Shown: positions 11,632-19,819 of the stretch, piece after piece
How the letters are laid out: each line of letters starts with the position of its first letter
How positions within the stretch are numbered: position 1 is the first letter of the stretch
Source of the DNA: an uncultured Collinsella sp.
GTDB taxonomy: Bacteria > Actinomycetota > Coriobacteriia > Coriobacteriales > Coriobacteriaceae
DNA length: 64,000 bases
Assembly: GCA_900540895.1 (NCBI GenBank)
Contig: UQHV01000012.1
Location: forward strand, 16,689-80,688
Reading direction: 5' to 3'
Position numbers and translations under genes: made by a program
Notes under the pieces: model-generated
What the model was told of the DNA's origin: nothing
Seen by the model: the letters and a program-made list of their open reading frames with translations, nothing else
The model's database searches: none

Positions 11632-11637
11632 TACACT
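11632..11637 (+). promoter_or_regulatory. Possible extended -10 for the kinase/cell-wall operon
   Basis: TGCTACACT (TG at 11629-11630, TACACT at 11632-11637) has the extended -10 form and lies 80 bp before the first start codon. No good -35 is visible. Confidence 0.3.
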
Positions 11638-11717
11638 AGCAGCATCTATGCCACCGCGAATGGCTCGGCCCCGCGCCCGCCGCTCGCAAACGAACTTTAA
11701 ACGCACGAGGGTTGGCC

Positions 11718-13571
11718 ATGCCGCTTTTCCCGCAACATACCGCCCGGTTCTCGCCGGACGTTCCTTTGGAGGGCACCAGCTCTCGCGAGCTGCTCAAGCG
11801 GTACCAGCCGCTCGAGACACTTGCGACCGGCGGTTTTGGCTCCATCGAGATCTGCCGCGACACGCACCTGCGCCGCCGCGTCGCCATTAAGCGCATCCCC
11901 CTTATCAACGGTGCCGGCATGCCCGCCAGCGACATCATGGATGTCCTGCGCGAGGCGCACACCGCCGCCATGCTTCAACATCCCAATATCGTGCAGGTCA
12001 TCGACTTTACGCACGACACAGCCTATGCCTACCTGGTTATGGAATATGTCGATGGCATGTCGCTGGCCGAGTTTTTGCACCGCGTGGACGGCCACTCACT
12101 TACCTTTGACGAGGCCGCGGCCATTGCCGATGCCCTGGGCCAGGCGCTCACCTTCGCCCATAGTAATGGCGTACTCCACCTGGACATTAAGCCCGCCAAC
12201 GTGCTCATCGACCACTCGGGCAATGTAAAGCTCACCGACTTTGGCATGGCGCGGCTGTCGTCCGCCGGTGGCTTTGGCGGCTCGCGCGGCGGCACCATCG
12301 GCTACATGCCGCCCGAGCAGCTCGATATCGAGACCGGCACGGTCGACGAGCGCGCCGATGTCTTTGCCCTCGCCTGTGTGATCTACGAGGGCCTGTGCGG
12401 CAGCGCTCCCTTTATGGCGGCCACGCCCGCCGACTCGCTCGGCCGCATCATCGGCGGCGCCACCTATCCCAGCGATCTGATACCACACTTTCCCCCGGGA
12501 GCCGAGAGCGCGCTCATGAGCGCGCTCTCCCCCATGCCGCAGGACCGCCCCAACAGCATCGAGGCATTTTGCGACCAGCTCCTTGCCGGTCTGGGCAGCG
12601 TGCGCGAAGGCCGTCGCAGCCTGGAGCAAATGGTTGGCGAACTTTCGGATGACGAGCAGGAGCTCGACGATATCGAGCCGTCGCACTACGAGGACGACGC
12701 CATCGAGGTCGACCCCGCACTCGGCTGGGCGGGCACGCGCTGGAGCCATGCGCGCGACTACACCATGCGCACTATCTCGGCGCTAACGTGCGGCACCTTT
12801 AGCTTTTTGCTGATGCAAACGACCGGGGTCGCGGCGCTTCCCGGCCTGGTCATTGCGGCCATCGCGATCGGAGCGGCGGCTGGCCTGGCCCCCCAGATCG
12901 GCTCGGCCATCTCGGCTGTGGGCTTTTTGGTGCTCATGGCCAACGCCACCATACAGGCACAGGGCATCCTGTCGATGCTGCCCGTCGCGGTGATCTTTGC
13001 CGCCGCCATGTCCGGTTGGTGGATCGCCTGGGGTCGCACCGAGACTGCCACGAGCGCCACGCTCACCTGTGCACTCGCGCTTGGCTGTCTGACCGGCAAT
13101 ACCTTCCTGGCAGCTGGGGTCGCCGCCGGCGTCGCGTCATTTTGGCTCGGCCCGGCAAGCGCCGCCGCGGCAACGGGCATGGGCGCGCTTTTTGCCCGTC
13201 TGGCCACGGTCGCGCTTTCAGCCAGAGGCGTGCTGGGGCTCGGTAACGTTGCCGCAGCGCTGGGAGACCCGCTCCTTTGGGCTGCCTTTGTGCTGGTCGC
13301 GGCAACTGCCGCGGCGTCATCTGCGCTGCTCAATGTCCATGCCAAGCGTGCCAATCAGGGCTCAAACCTTGCCGCAATCGCCGCAATCGCTGTCACCGGC
13401 ATCGGCTGCGCAGCGGCGTCCTGTCTTGCACACCATATGGAAATTGCCAGCCTTGCAGCCGCGGTCATCGCCAAGGCGGCGGTTGCGGGAATCCTATCCT
13501 CTATAATCGTTGGGATATGCCTATATTTGCTCGGATACCAAAGAACCTATACGGAGAGTGATCTTTCGTGA
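11718..13571 (+). CDS. Ser/Thr protein kinase with HLD catalytic loop
   Basis: ATG 11718 follows GAGGG at the right distance; product 617 residues. The kinase domain has TGGFGS (37-42), VAIK (K58), a catalytic loop LHLDIKPANVLI (HLD at 154-156) and DFGMARL (174-180), then GYMPPEQL. The usual HRD arginine is leucine, so this is a non-RD type kinase; the catalytic Asp, Lys and Asn are kept. After residue 345 there are about eight hydrophobic helices. It opens the envelope phosphosignalling operon and its stop overlaps the GTG of the FhaA-like gene. It is not the PASTA kinase, which is the last gene of the cluster. Confidence 0.9.
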   Translation: MPLFPQHTARFSPDVPLEGTSSRELLKRYQPLETLATGGFGSIEICRDTHLRRRVAIKRIPLINGAGMPASDIMDVLREAHTAAMLQHPNIVQVIDFTHDTAYAYLVMEYVDGMSLAEFLHRVDGHSLTFDEAAAIADALGQALTFAHSNGVLHLDIKPANVLIDHSGNVKLTDFGMARLSSAGGFGGSRGGTIGYMPPEQLDIETGTVDERADVFALACVIYEGLCGSAPFMAATPADSLGRIIGGATYPSDLIPHFPPGAESALMSALSPMPQDRPNSIEAFCDQLLAGLGSVREGRRSLEQMVGELSDDEQELDDIEPSHYEDDAIEVDPALGWAGTRWSHARDYTMRTISALTCGTFSFLLMQTTGVAALPGLVIAAIAIGAAAGLAPQIGSAISAVGFLVLMANATIQAQGILSMLPVAVIFAAAMSGWWIAWGRTETATSATLTCALALGCLTGNTFLAAGVAAGVASFWLGPASAAAATGMGALFARLATVALSARGVLGLGNVAAALGDPLLWAAFVLVAATAAASSALLNVHAKRANQGSNLAAIAAIAVTGIGCAAASCLAHHMEIASLAAAVIAKAAVAGILSSIIVGICLYLLGYQRTYTESDLS

Positions 13572-14581
13572 ACTTCCTGAACATCTTCGAGGACCACGTG
13601 GCCGGCATCTTCGGTGCCACCCGTGCCCCGTTCTCCTTTAAGAAGCTTGCCAAGCAGGCCGCTCGCGACATGGAGGATCAGACTCTGGTGATCAACGGCG
13701 TCAACACGGCGCCGGCACTCTATACCATCCTTATCGCCGCCGACGACGATCCCATGCTCGCCCCGTTCTACCCCGAGCTTTCGCGCGAGGTCCGCGAGTT
13801 CGTGAAGGCGCAGGCCGAAAAGCGCCGCTATGTCTTTGTCGGCGAGCCCCTCGTGCGCTTTATGATCGATCCGCAGCTGCGCGCCGGCAAGTTCTCGGTC
13901 TTTGCCGAGAACGTCGATGCCCCCACGCTCGGCCGCCTGTACGAAGAAGAGCGCGCCTATCAGAACGGCCTGGGCCAGAACAACTCCGCGGCAAGCCGTG
14001 CCGCCAGCGCCCCGCGCGCCGGCCAGCAGCAGTTTGCTGCCCCGCAGCAGCAGCGCCCCGCCGCCATGCCCCAGCAGCAGCCGACGCCTCGCGCCGCCGC
14101 TCCCGACCCGCTTGCCGTGGCAGACCCCTTCGCGCCTAGCGTCCCCGACCCCGCCGCCGCACCCATCCCGGTGCCGCAGACCGTCTCGCGCGACGCGCTT
14201 GCCGGCATGGGCGGAGCCGCCGCGACCGGTGCCGCCGTGGGCCTAGGCGCCGCAGCCGGCATCGCCTCCAACATGGCGAGCACTCGCGCCCCGCAGCGCC
14301 CGCTCGCCCAGCTCGTCGACGTCGTGAGCGGCGAGAGCCATAGCATCACCTCCGCACAGGTGACCATCGGTCGCGAGCGCTCAGTTTCCGACATTGCCCT
14401 GCGCGACCCCAACGTGTCGCGCCGCCACGCCCAGCTCACCTTTACGGGCTCGGATTGGTCGATCGAGGACCTCAATTCCACCAACGGCACGCTCGTCAAC
14501 AACCGCCGCATTACGCGCTGCCCGCTGCGCAACGGCGATCTGCTGACGTTTGGCCTGAGTACCTTTGAATTTAGGGGATAG
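13568..14581 (+). CDS. FhaA-like protein (DUF3662 plus FHA)
   Basis: The GTG start at 13568 overlaps the kinase stop by 4 bp. The N-terminal about 120 residues (NIFEDHVAGIFGATRAPFSF..., VFVGEPLVRFMIDPQL) form the DUF3662 domain found in mycobacterial FhaA. A Pro/Gln/Ala linker (about 135-220) follows, then a C-terminal FHA domain with TIGRERSVSDIALRDPNVSRRHAQL and IEDLNSTNGTLVNNRRI. In Mycobacterium this protein binds phosphothreonines of PknB and of the lipid II flippase MviN; the same regulatory role in peptidoglycan synthesis is inferred here from the operon. Confidence 0.9.
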   Translation: MNFLNIFEDHVAGIFGATRAPFSFKKLAKQAARDMEDQTLVINGVNTAPALYTILIAADDDPMLAPFYPELSREVREFVKAQAEKRRYVFVGEPLVRFMIDPQLRAGKFSVFAENVDAPTLGRLYEEERAYQNGLGQNNSAASRAASAPRAGQQQFAAPQQQRPAAMPQQQPTPRAAAPDPLAVADPFAPSVPDPAAAPIPVPQTVSRDALAGMGGAAATGAAVGLGAAAGIASNMASTRAPQRPLAQLVDVVSGESHSITSAQVTIGRERSVSDIALRDPNVSRRHAQLTFTGSDWSIEDLNSTNGTLVNNRRITRCPLRNGDLLTFGLSTFEFRG

Positions 14582-14587
14582 TCGCTT

Positions 14588-15004
14588 ATGAACATCGATA
14601 TCGTCCTTTTTGCAGGCCGCATCGTCCTGGTCGCCCTGCTCTATATCTTCTTGTTCGCCGTCATGAAGACCGGCGTGGGACTTGTGCGCGGGCAGCGCCG
14701 CGACTCGGCTATCTGGACGATCGATGTGGACAAGGGTCCGCGCGGTATCCGCGGCATCCACGTAGACATGCTCGGCCCCGTCATCGTCGGTCGCTCGCCA
14801 TCTTCGGACATCTGCATCAACGAACCGTTCGTCTCGGCCTCGCATGCGCGCTTTTCGCTGCAGGGCCCGGCACTCATCATCGAGGACCTCAACTCGCTTA
14901 ACGGCACGCTCGTCAACGGCCGCCAGCTCGTGGAGCCCGCAACGCTGCGCGAGGGCGACGAAGTCCAGATTGGCGACGTGGTCATGAAGGTGAACCGTCG
15001 ATGA
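14588..15004 (+). CDS. FhaB-like membrane FHA protein
   Basis: This 138-residue protein has one N-terminal transmembrane helix (IVLVALLYIFLFAVMKTGVGL) and a C-terminal FHA domain with IVGRSPSSDICINEPFVSASHARFSL and IEDLNSLNGTLVNG. This is the architecture of FhaB (FipA) in actinobacterial pknB operons. It starts 6 bp after the FhaA-like gene and its stop overlaps the phosphatase start (ATGA at 15001-15004), so the genes are translationally coupled. Confidence 0.9.
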   Translation: MNIDIVLFAGRIVLVALLYIFLFAVMKTGVGLVRGQRRDSAIWTIDVDKGPRGIRGIHVDMLGPVIVGRSPSSDICINEPFVSASHARFSLQGPALIIEDLNSLNGTLVNGRQLVEPATLREGDEVQIGDVVMKVNRR

Positions 15005-16800
15005 TCGACGAGGAGAACAAGTCCGCAACTATGACCGAGGCACCGGCCGCCACCACAGCTGCGCCGGCCCACGCCGTTCCGGCAGGCTCCGCACCCGTGG
15101 AGCCCGAGGACACCGTGTTCTCCCTGCCTCTTTCGCATGTAACGCATGATATTTCGGATCTCGCCGATAACGAGGACGAAGAGGATGCCGTAGCGGCGCC
15201 CATCGGCGCACATGCTGCGGAACAGCCCACAGCGCCCGAAGCAACCCCGGCGCCGGCTCACTTTGCAGAGCCCGTCGCCGCGGCAATCAACGAGAGCGCT
15301 GCGGTGTTTGCGGCACCCGAGCCCGCCGCGCCGGCGTTTCCCATAGCCCCGGCATCCAAGGTTGCGCCCGCGTCTACGCCGGCGCCCGAGCCTATAGACG
15401 TCAGCCCGCAAGATGACGAGTCGACCGCCCGCGTTTCCGAGGAGCCCGACTCCCCGGACACCGGCGATTCCGAATCAAACGCCGTGACCGACACCGTCTC
15501 TCCCGGTGACACCGCCGAAATCGACGTTGCCGCCGTTGAGGCCAAGCTCAAAGACCCCGGCTCGACCATGAGCTTTGAACCCCTGACCGAGGAGCGCATC
15601 GAGACCGACTCGACCTATGATGCCGGCACCACCACGCAACTCATGTGGGGCGCCCGCTCCGACGTTGGCTGCGTGCGCCCGCACAATGAGGATTCCTACC
15701 TGGTGCAGTCGCCGCTCTTTTGCGTATGCGACGGCATGGGTGGTCACGCTGCCGGCGAGGTAGCCTCTTCCATCGCCGTCGAGACTATTGCCAAGACGGC
15801 CCCACAGTCCGCCGACGCAGCACGCCTGGCCGCAGCCGTCGAGGCAGCCAACGCCGCCGTAATCGAGGCGGCCCTGAACGGCCTGGGCAAGCCCGGCATG
15901 GGCTGCACAGCCACCTGCGCCTACATCGAAAACGACACGCTCGCCATCGCCCACGTGGGCGACTCTCGCGCCTATCTGCTCCACGAGGGCACGCTCATCC
16001 GCGTGACCCGCGACCACTCCTACGTGGAGGAGCTCGTGGACGCTGGCGAGATCACGGCAGACGAGGCTCGCGTCCACCCCAACCGTTCGGTCATCACCCG
16101 TGCGCTGGGCTCGGACCCCGCCATGTATGCCGACCACTTCACTCTGCATATCGAGGAAGGCGACCGTCTGATCCTGTGCTCCGACGGCCTTTCGAGCATG
16201 ATTCCCGATAGCGATATCGAGAACATCGCCACGCAGTCCTCAACCGCGCAAATCTGCGTCGACAACCTAGTGGACGCGGCGCTTGCCGCCGGCGGCCACG
16301 ACAACGTAACCGTAGTAGTCGTTGACCTGGTTGACGATGGCGTTATGCGCGAGGCGCAACGCGTGCGTCGCCGCAACGTTACCATCGCCGCCATCCTGGC
16401 CCTCGTCTTTGTGCTGGCAGCTGGCATCTGGGCCTACACGGGTGTCACCGGCTCGTACTACCTGGGTACCTACCAGGGCAATGTCGCCGTCTGGCGCGGC
16501 CTGCCCGGCAAGCCGCTCGGACTCAAGCTCCACTGGCTCGAGAGCGAAACCAGCATTAAGCTGTCCGACCTGCCCGAAGACACGCAAAACCGCCTCAAGG
16601 CGGGCATTCCGCAAACAAGTATCGACGATGCGCAGGACACGATATCCAAGTACCGCCACCAGATCGACGAGGAGCAGACCCGCCAGGTGATCGACGCGCA
16701 AACGATTCGCGACAACACCAATCAGGGATCGACCTCCGAATCAGATTCCGAGAAAACCGCCGAACAGTCCGCCGAGGCCGAAGCCTCCGATAAGAACTAG
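15001..16800 (+). CDS. PP2C-family phosphatase (PstP-like) with long N-terminal extension
   Basis: This 599-residue protein is expected to dephosphorylate the kinases and substrates of the operon. The PP2C domain occupies about residues 215-452, with SDVGCVRPHNEDSYL, CVCDGMGGHAAGE, AHVGDSRAYL, DRLILCSDGLSSM and GGHDNVTVVVV, so the metal-binding aspartates are present. A transmembrane helix (about 462-485) and an exported tail follow. Unlike Mycobacterium PstP, where the catalytic domain is N-terminal, it is preceded here by some 210 Ala/Pro/Glu-rich, probably disordered residues. That tail may carry FHA or kinase docking sites, which is inference. Confidence 0.92.
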   Translation: MIDEENKSATMTEAPAATTAAPAHAVPAGSAPVEPEDTVFSLPLSHVTHDISDLADNEDEEDAVAAPIGAHAAEQPTAPEATPAPAHFAEPVAAAINESAAVFAAPEPAAPAFPIAPASKVAPASTPAPEPIDVSPQDDESTARVSEEPDSPDTGDSESNAVTDTVSPGDTAEIDVAAVEAKLKDPGSTMSFEPLTEERIETDSTYDAGTTTQLMWGARSDVGCVRPHNEDSYLVQSPLFCVCDGMGGHAAGEVASSIAVETIAKTAPQSADAARLAAAVEAANAAVIEAALNGLGKPGMGCTATCAYIENDTLAIAHVGDSRAYLLHEGTLIRVTRDHSYVEELVDAGEITADEARVHPNRSVITRALGSDPAMYADHFTLHIEEGDRLILCSDGLSSMIPDSDIENIATQSSTAQICVDNLVDAALAAGGHDNVTVVVVDLVDDGVMREAQRVRRRNVTIAAILALVFVLAAGIWAYTGVTGSYYLGTYQGNVAVWRGLPGKPLGLKLHWLESETSIKLSDLPEDTQNRLKAGIPQTSIDDAQDTISKYRHQIDEEQTRQVIDAQTIRDNTNQGSTSESDSEKTAEQSAEAEASDKN

Positions 16801-16816
16801 AAAGGGAGTGCCGCTT

Positions 16817-19687
16817 ATGAGTCGCCGCAACACCGAGCTGCTCTTGCTCATCGCCTCGGCGTTCCCCGTCATCCTGCTGTATGCGATGTACGTGCTCACT
16901 GCGGGCGCCGCTATCTCCTTTGAGACGCTCGCCGTACCGATCGGCCTCTTTGCCGCCTTTGCCGCGGCCCACATTGCCGTGCGCATCTTGGCGCCCGGTG
17001 CCGACCCCGCCATCCTGCCCATCGTATTTATACTTTCGGGCATCGGCATCACGTTCGTGACGCGTCTCGCCCCCGCTCTCGCCATCTCACAGCTCATCAT
17101 CCTGTTTGTCTCGGTGGCGCTCATGGTGGGAACGCTTGCACTAGTCAAAAACCTCGACGTGGTCATGCGCTACAAGTACACCTTTGGCATCATCGGCATC
17201 ATCCTGCTGATGCTGCCTATCTTTATCGGCACCACGATCTCGGGCTCCAAGCTGTGGATTCGCATCGCGGGCTTTACCATCCAGCCCGGCGAGTTCGCCA
17301 AGGTCTTTATCGTGCTGTTCCTGGCCGGGTACCTGGCCGAGAACCGCGAGCTGCTCTCCATCTCCAACCGCAAGATCTTGGGCTTTAAGATCCCTCGCCT
17401 GCGACTGCTACTGCCGTTGTTTGCCGTGTGGGGTGTGTGCCTGCTCGTCGTCGTCTTCGAACGCGACCTGGGTTCGGCCGTGCTGTTCTACACCATCTTC
17501 TTGCTGATGCTCTACGTTGCCACGGGGCGCTTTTCGTATGTCGTTATCGGCCTTGCGCTCTTAGCCGTTGGAGCCGTGGGCGCCTACAAGTTCCTGTCGC
17601 ACGTTCAGGTGCGTTTCCAGGTTTGGGTCGATCCGTTTAAGGACGCCCAGGGTCAGGGCTACCAGATCGTCCAGTCGCTCTTCTCGCTTGCCGATGGCGG
17701 TCTGGTCGGTGTTGGCATCGGCAACGGCATGGCCAACAACATCCCTGTCGTCGAGTCCGACTTTATCTTCTCGGCTATCGGCGAGGAGATGGGCCTTTTG
17801 GGCGGCGGCGCCGTGCTCATCCTGTTTATGCTCTTTGCCGTGCGTGGCCTGACCACAGCTGCCCGCGCAAAGTCCGACCTTGCCGCCTTTAGCGCCACCG
17901 GTCTTACGGCAGCCATCAGCTTCCAGGCCTTCTTGATCGTTGGCGGCGTAACCCGCCTGATCCCGCTGACCGGCGTCACCCTGCCCTTTATGAGCCAGGG
18001 CGGCTCCTCGCTGCTGGCAAGCTTTATCATCGTCGCACTCCTGCTACGTGCCGGTGACGAGGCGACCGGACGCGAGGCCGAGCTCACCGGCACCGGCACC
18101 ATGGCCGCCATCACCGATGACCAGGTCGCATCCGCCGCTGCCCCGACCGGTACGCGTTTTGCCAGCGCACCTTCCTACAGCCACGGCAACCACTCCGCGG
18201 GTTCTCGCATGCGTCGTCGCCTGCTCGACACTCCAGAGTCCGGCGTGCTCGGCCGCGTGGCGCTTGCCAACCGTCTGACTCGTGCCGTGTTTGCCTTCAC
18301 GGCGCTGTTCGCCATCCTTATCGGCAACCTCACCTATGTCCAGGTCATCAAGGCGAAGGACTACCAGGACATGCCGACCAACAACCACACCATCGCCCGC
18401 TCCAAGTACATCCAGCGTGGCTCCATCATCACGTCCGACGGCGTGACACTAGCCGAGTCGCTGCAGCAGGAGGACGGCACCTACGCCCGCTCCTACCCCA
18501 ACGGCAACATGGCCGCGCACGTGGTGGGCTACGTGAGCCAGCAATACGGCACCGCCGGCATCGAGAGCGTCATGAACGATACGCTCACCGGCTCCAAGGA
18601 TTACTCCAGCTGGAACAACGCCATCGCGTCGCTCGCGGGGCAGACCCAGCCGGGCAATACCGCCAAGCTCACCATCGACTCGCGCATCCAGACGGCCGCC
18701 GAGCAGGCGCTCAAGGGCTTTAAGGGCGCTGTGGTGGTCATGGATCCGCGCACCGGTGCGGTCCTTGCGTGCGCAAGCTCGCCCACCTATGACAACACCA
18801 ACATCGATGCGCTGCTCCAGTCGGGCGGCGGCGAGGACGGCTCCATGTACGATCGTGCCATGGACGCGCTGTACACCCCGGGTTCGACCTTTAAGGTCGT
18901 CACACTCTCCGCGGCGCTCGAGACCGGCACCGCCAGCCTTACCAGCACGTACCAGGCGCCCGGCTCCATGGATATTGGCAACGCGCCGGTCACCAACTAT
19001 GCCAACGAGAGCTACGGCACCATCAGCCTGCAGCAGGCCTTCGCCGTGTCGTCCAACGTCGTCTTTGGCCAGGTGGCAAACGAGATTGGCGCCAACTCGC
19101 TCGTCCAGTTTGCCAACGCCTTTGGCTACGGTCAAAAGCTCGGTCAGGATCTGACCACCGCAGCTTCCATCATGGCCGACCCGTCGCTTATGACCGAGTG
19201 GGAGACCGCCTGGGCAGGCGCCGGCCAGCCTGTCGGCATGGACCACACGCCAGGTCCGCAGACCACCGTCATGCAAAACTGCGTGATAGCGGCGGCCATC
19301 GCCAACAGCGGCGTGGTCATGGACCCGTTCTTCGTGGCCCAGGTGCTCGCCCCCGACGGAACCGTGGTCAAGACCACGCAATCCCGCTCGCTCGGCCAGG
19401 CCGTCAGCGCCACCACGGCCGATCAGGTCAAGCAGGCCATGCTCGCGGTTGTCCAGTCCGGCACCGGCACCGATGCCCAGATTCCGGGCGTCAAGGTCGC
19501 CGGCAAGACCGGATCGGCCGAGACCGGCGGCACCAACGTCAACTCGATGTTCGTCGGCTTCGCACCTTACGATTCACCCACGGTCGCCATCTCGGTGGCC
19601 TTGGAGGATTACGACAAACACGACGTCAAGGCAGCCAAGATCGCCGGCATCGTCCTGACCGCGGCACTTGCCGCCCAAGGAGCGTGA
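16817..19687 (+). CDS. SEDS glycosyltransferase fused to class B penicillin-binding protein
   Basis: ATG 16817 lies 8 nt after AAAGGGAG; product 956 residues. Residues 1-412 are a RodA/FtsW-type SEDS polymerase with QPGEF (157-161), the catalytic-aspartate region VWVDPFKDAQGQGYQIVQS (D272), ESDFIFSAIGEEMG and a final block FMSQGGSSLL. A cytoplasmic linker (about 412-480) leads to one more transmembrane helix (about 488-510) and a transpeptidase with SxxK at 690-693 (STFK), SSN at 745-747 and KTG at 897-899. In Mycobacterium the same operon position holds separate rodA and pbpA genes, so one polypeptide here carries both polymerase and cross-linker. No internal stop or frameshift separates the halves. 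Confidence 0.93.
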   Translation: MSRRNTELLLLIASAFPVILLYAMYVLTAGAAISFETLAVPIGLFAAFAAAHIAVRILAPGADPAILPIVFILSGIGITFVTRLAPALAISQLIILFVSVALMVGTLALVKNLDVVMRYKYTFGIIGIILLMLPIFIGTTISGSKLWIRIAGFTIQPGEFAKVFIVLFLAGYLAENRELLSISNRKILGFKIPRLRLLLPLFAVWGVCLLVVVFERDLGSAVLFYTIFLLMLYVATGRFSYVVIGLALLAVGAVGAYKFLSHVQVRFQVWVDPFKDAQGQGYQIVQSLFSLADGGLVGVGIGNGMANNIPVVESDFIFSAIGEEMGLLGGGAVLILFMLFAVRGLTTAARAKSDLAAFSATGLTAAISFQAFLIVGGVTRLIPLTGVTLPFMSQGGSSLLASFIIVALLLRAGDEATGREAELTGTGTMAAITDDQVASAAAPTGTRFASAPSYSHGNHSAGSRMRRRLLDTPESGVLGRVALANRLTRAVFAFTALFAILIGNLTYVQVIKAKDYQDMPTNNHTIARSKYIQRGSIITSDGVTLAESLQQEDGTYARSYPNGNMAAHVVGYVSQQYGTAGIESVMNDTLTGSKDYSSWNNAIASLAGQTQPGNTAKLTIDSRIQTAAEQALKGFKGAVVVMDPRTGAVLACASSPTYDNTNIDALLQSGGGEDGSMYDRAMDALYTPGSTFKVVTLSAALETGTASLTSTYQAPGSMDIGNAPVTNYANESYGTISLQQAFAVSSNVVFGQVANEIGANSLVQFANAFGYGQKLGQDLTTAASIMADPSLMTEWETAWAGAGQPVGMDHTPGPQTTVMQNCVIAAAIANSGVVMDPFFVAQVLAPDGTVVKTTQSRSLGQAVSATTADQVKQAMLAVVQSGTGTDAQIPGVKVAGKTGSAETGGTNVNSMFVGFAPYDSPTVAISVALEDYDKHDVKAAKIAGIVLTAALAAQGA

Positions 19688-19819
19688 TGCCCGTGATCGA
19701 AGCGGATACTTGGGGCGCGCCGCGACCTATGAGCTAGCGGCAACGCGCCACACGGCCCCAGCGGCCACACATTCGGTACTACACACATCGTTGAGCGAAT
19801 AAGTTAGTTAGGAGCAGGA

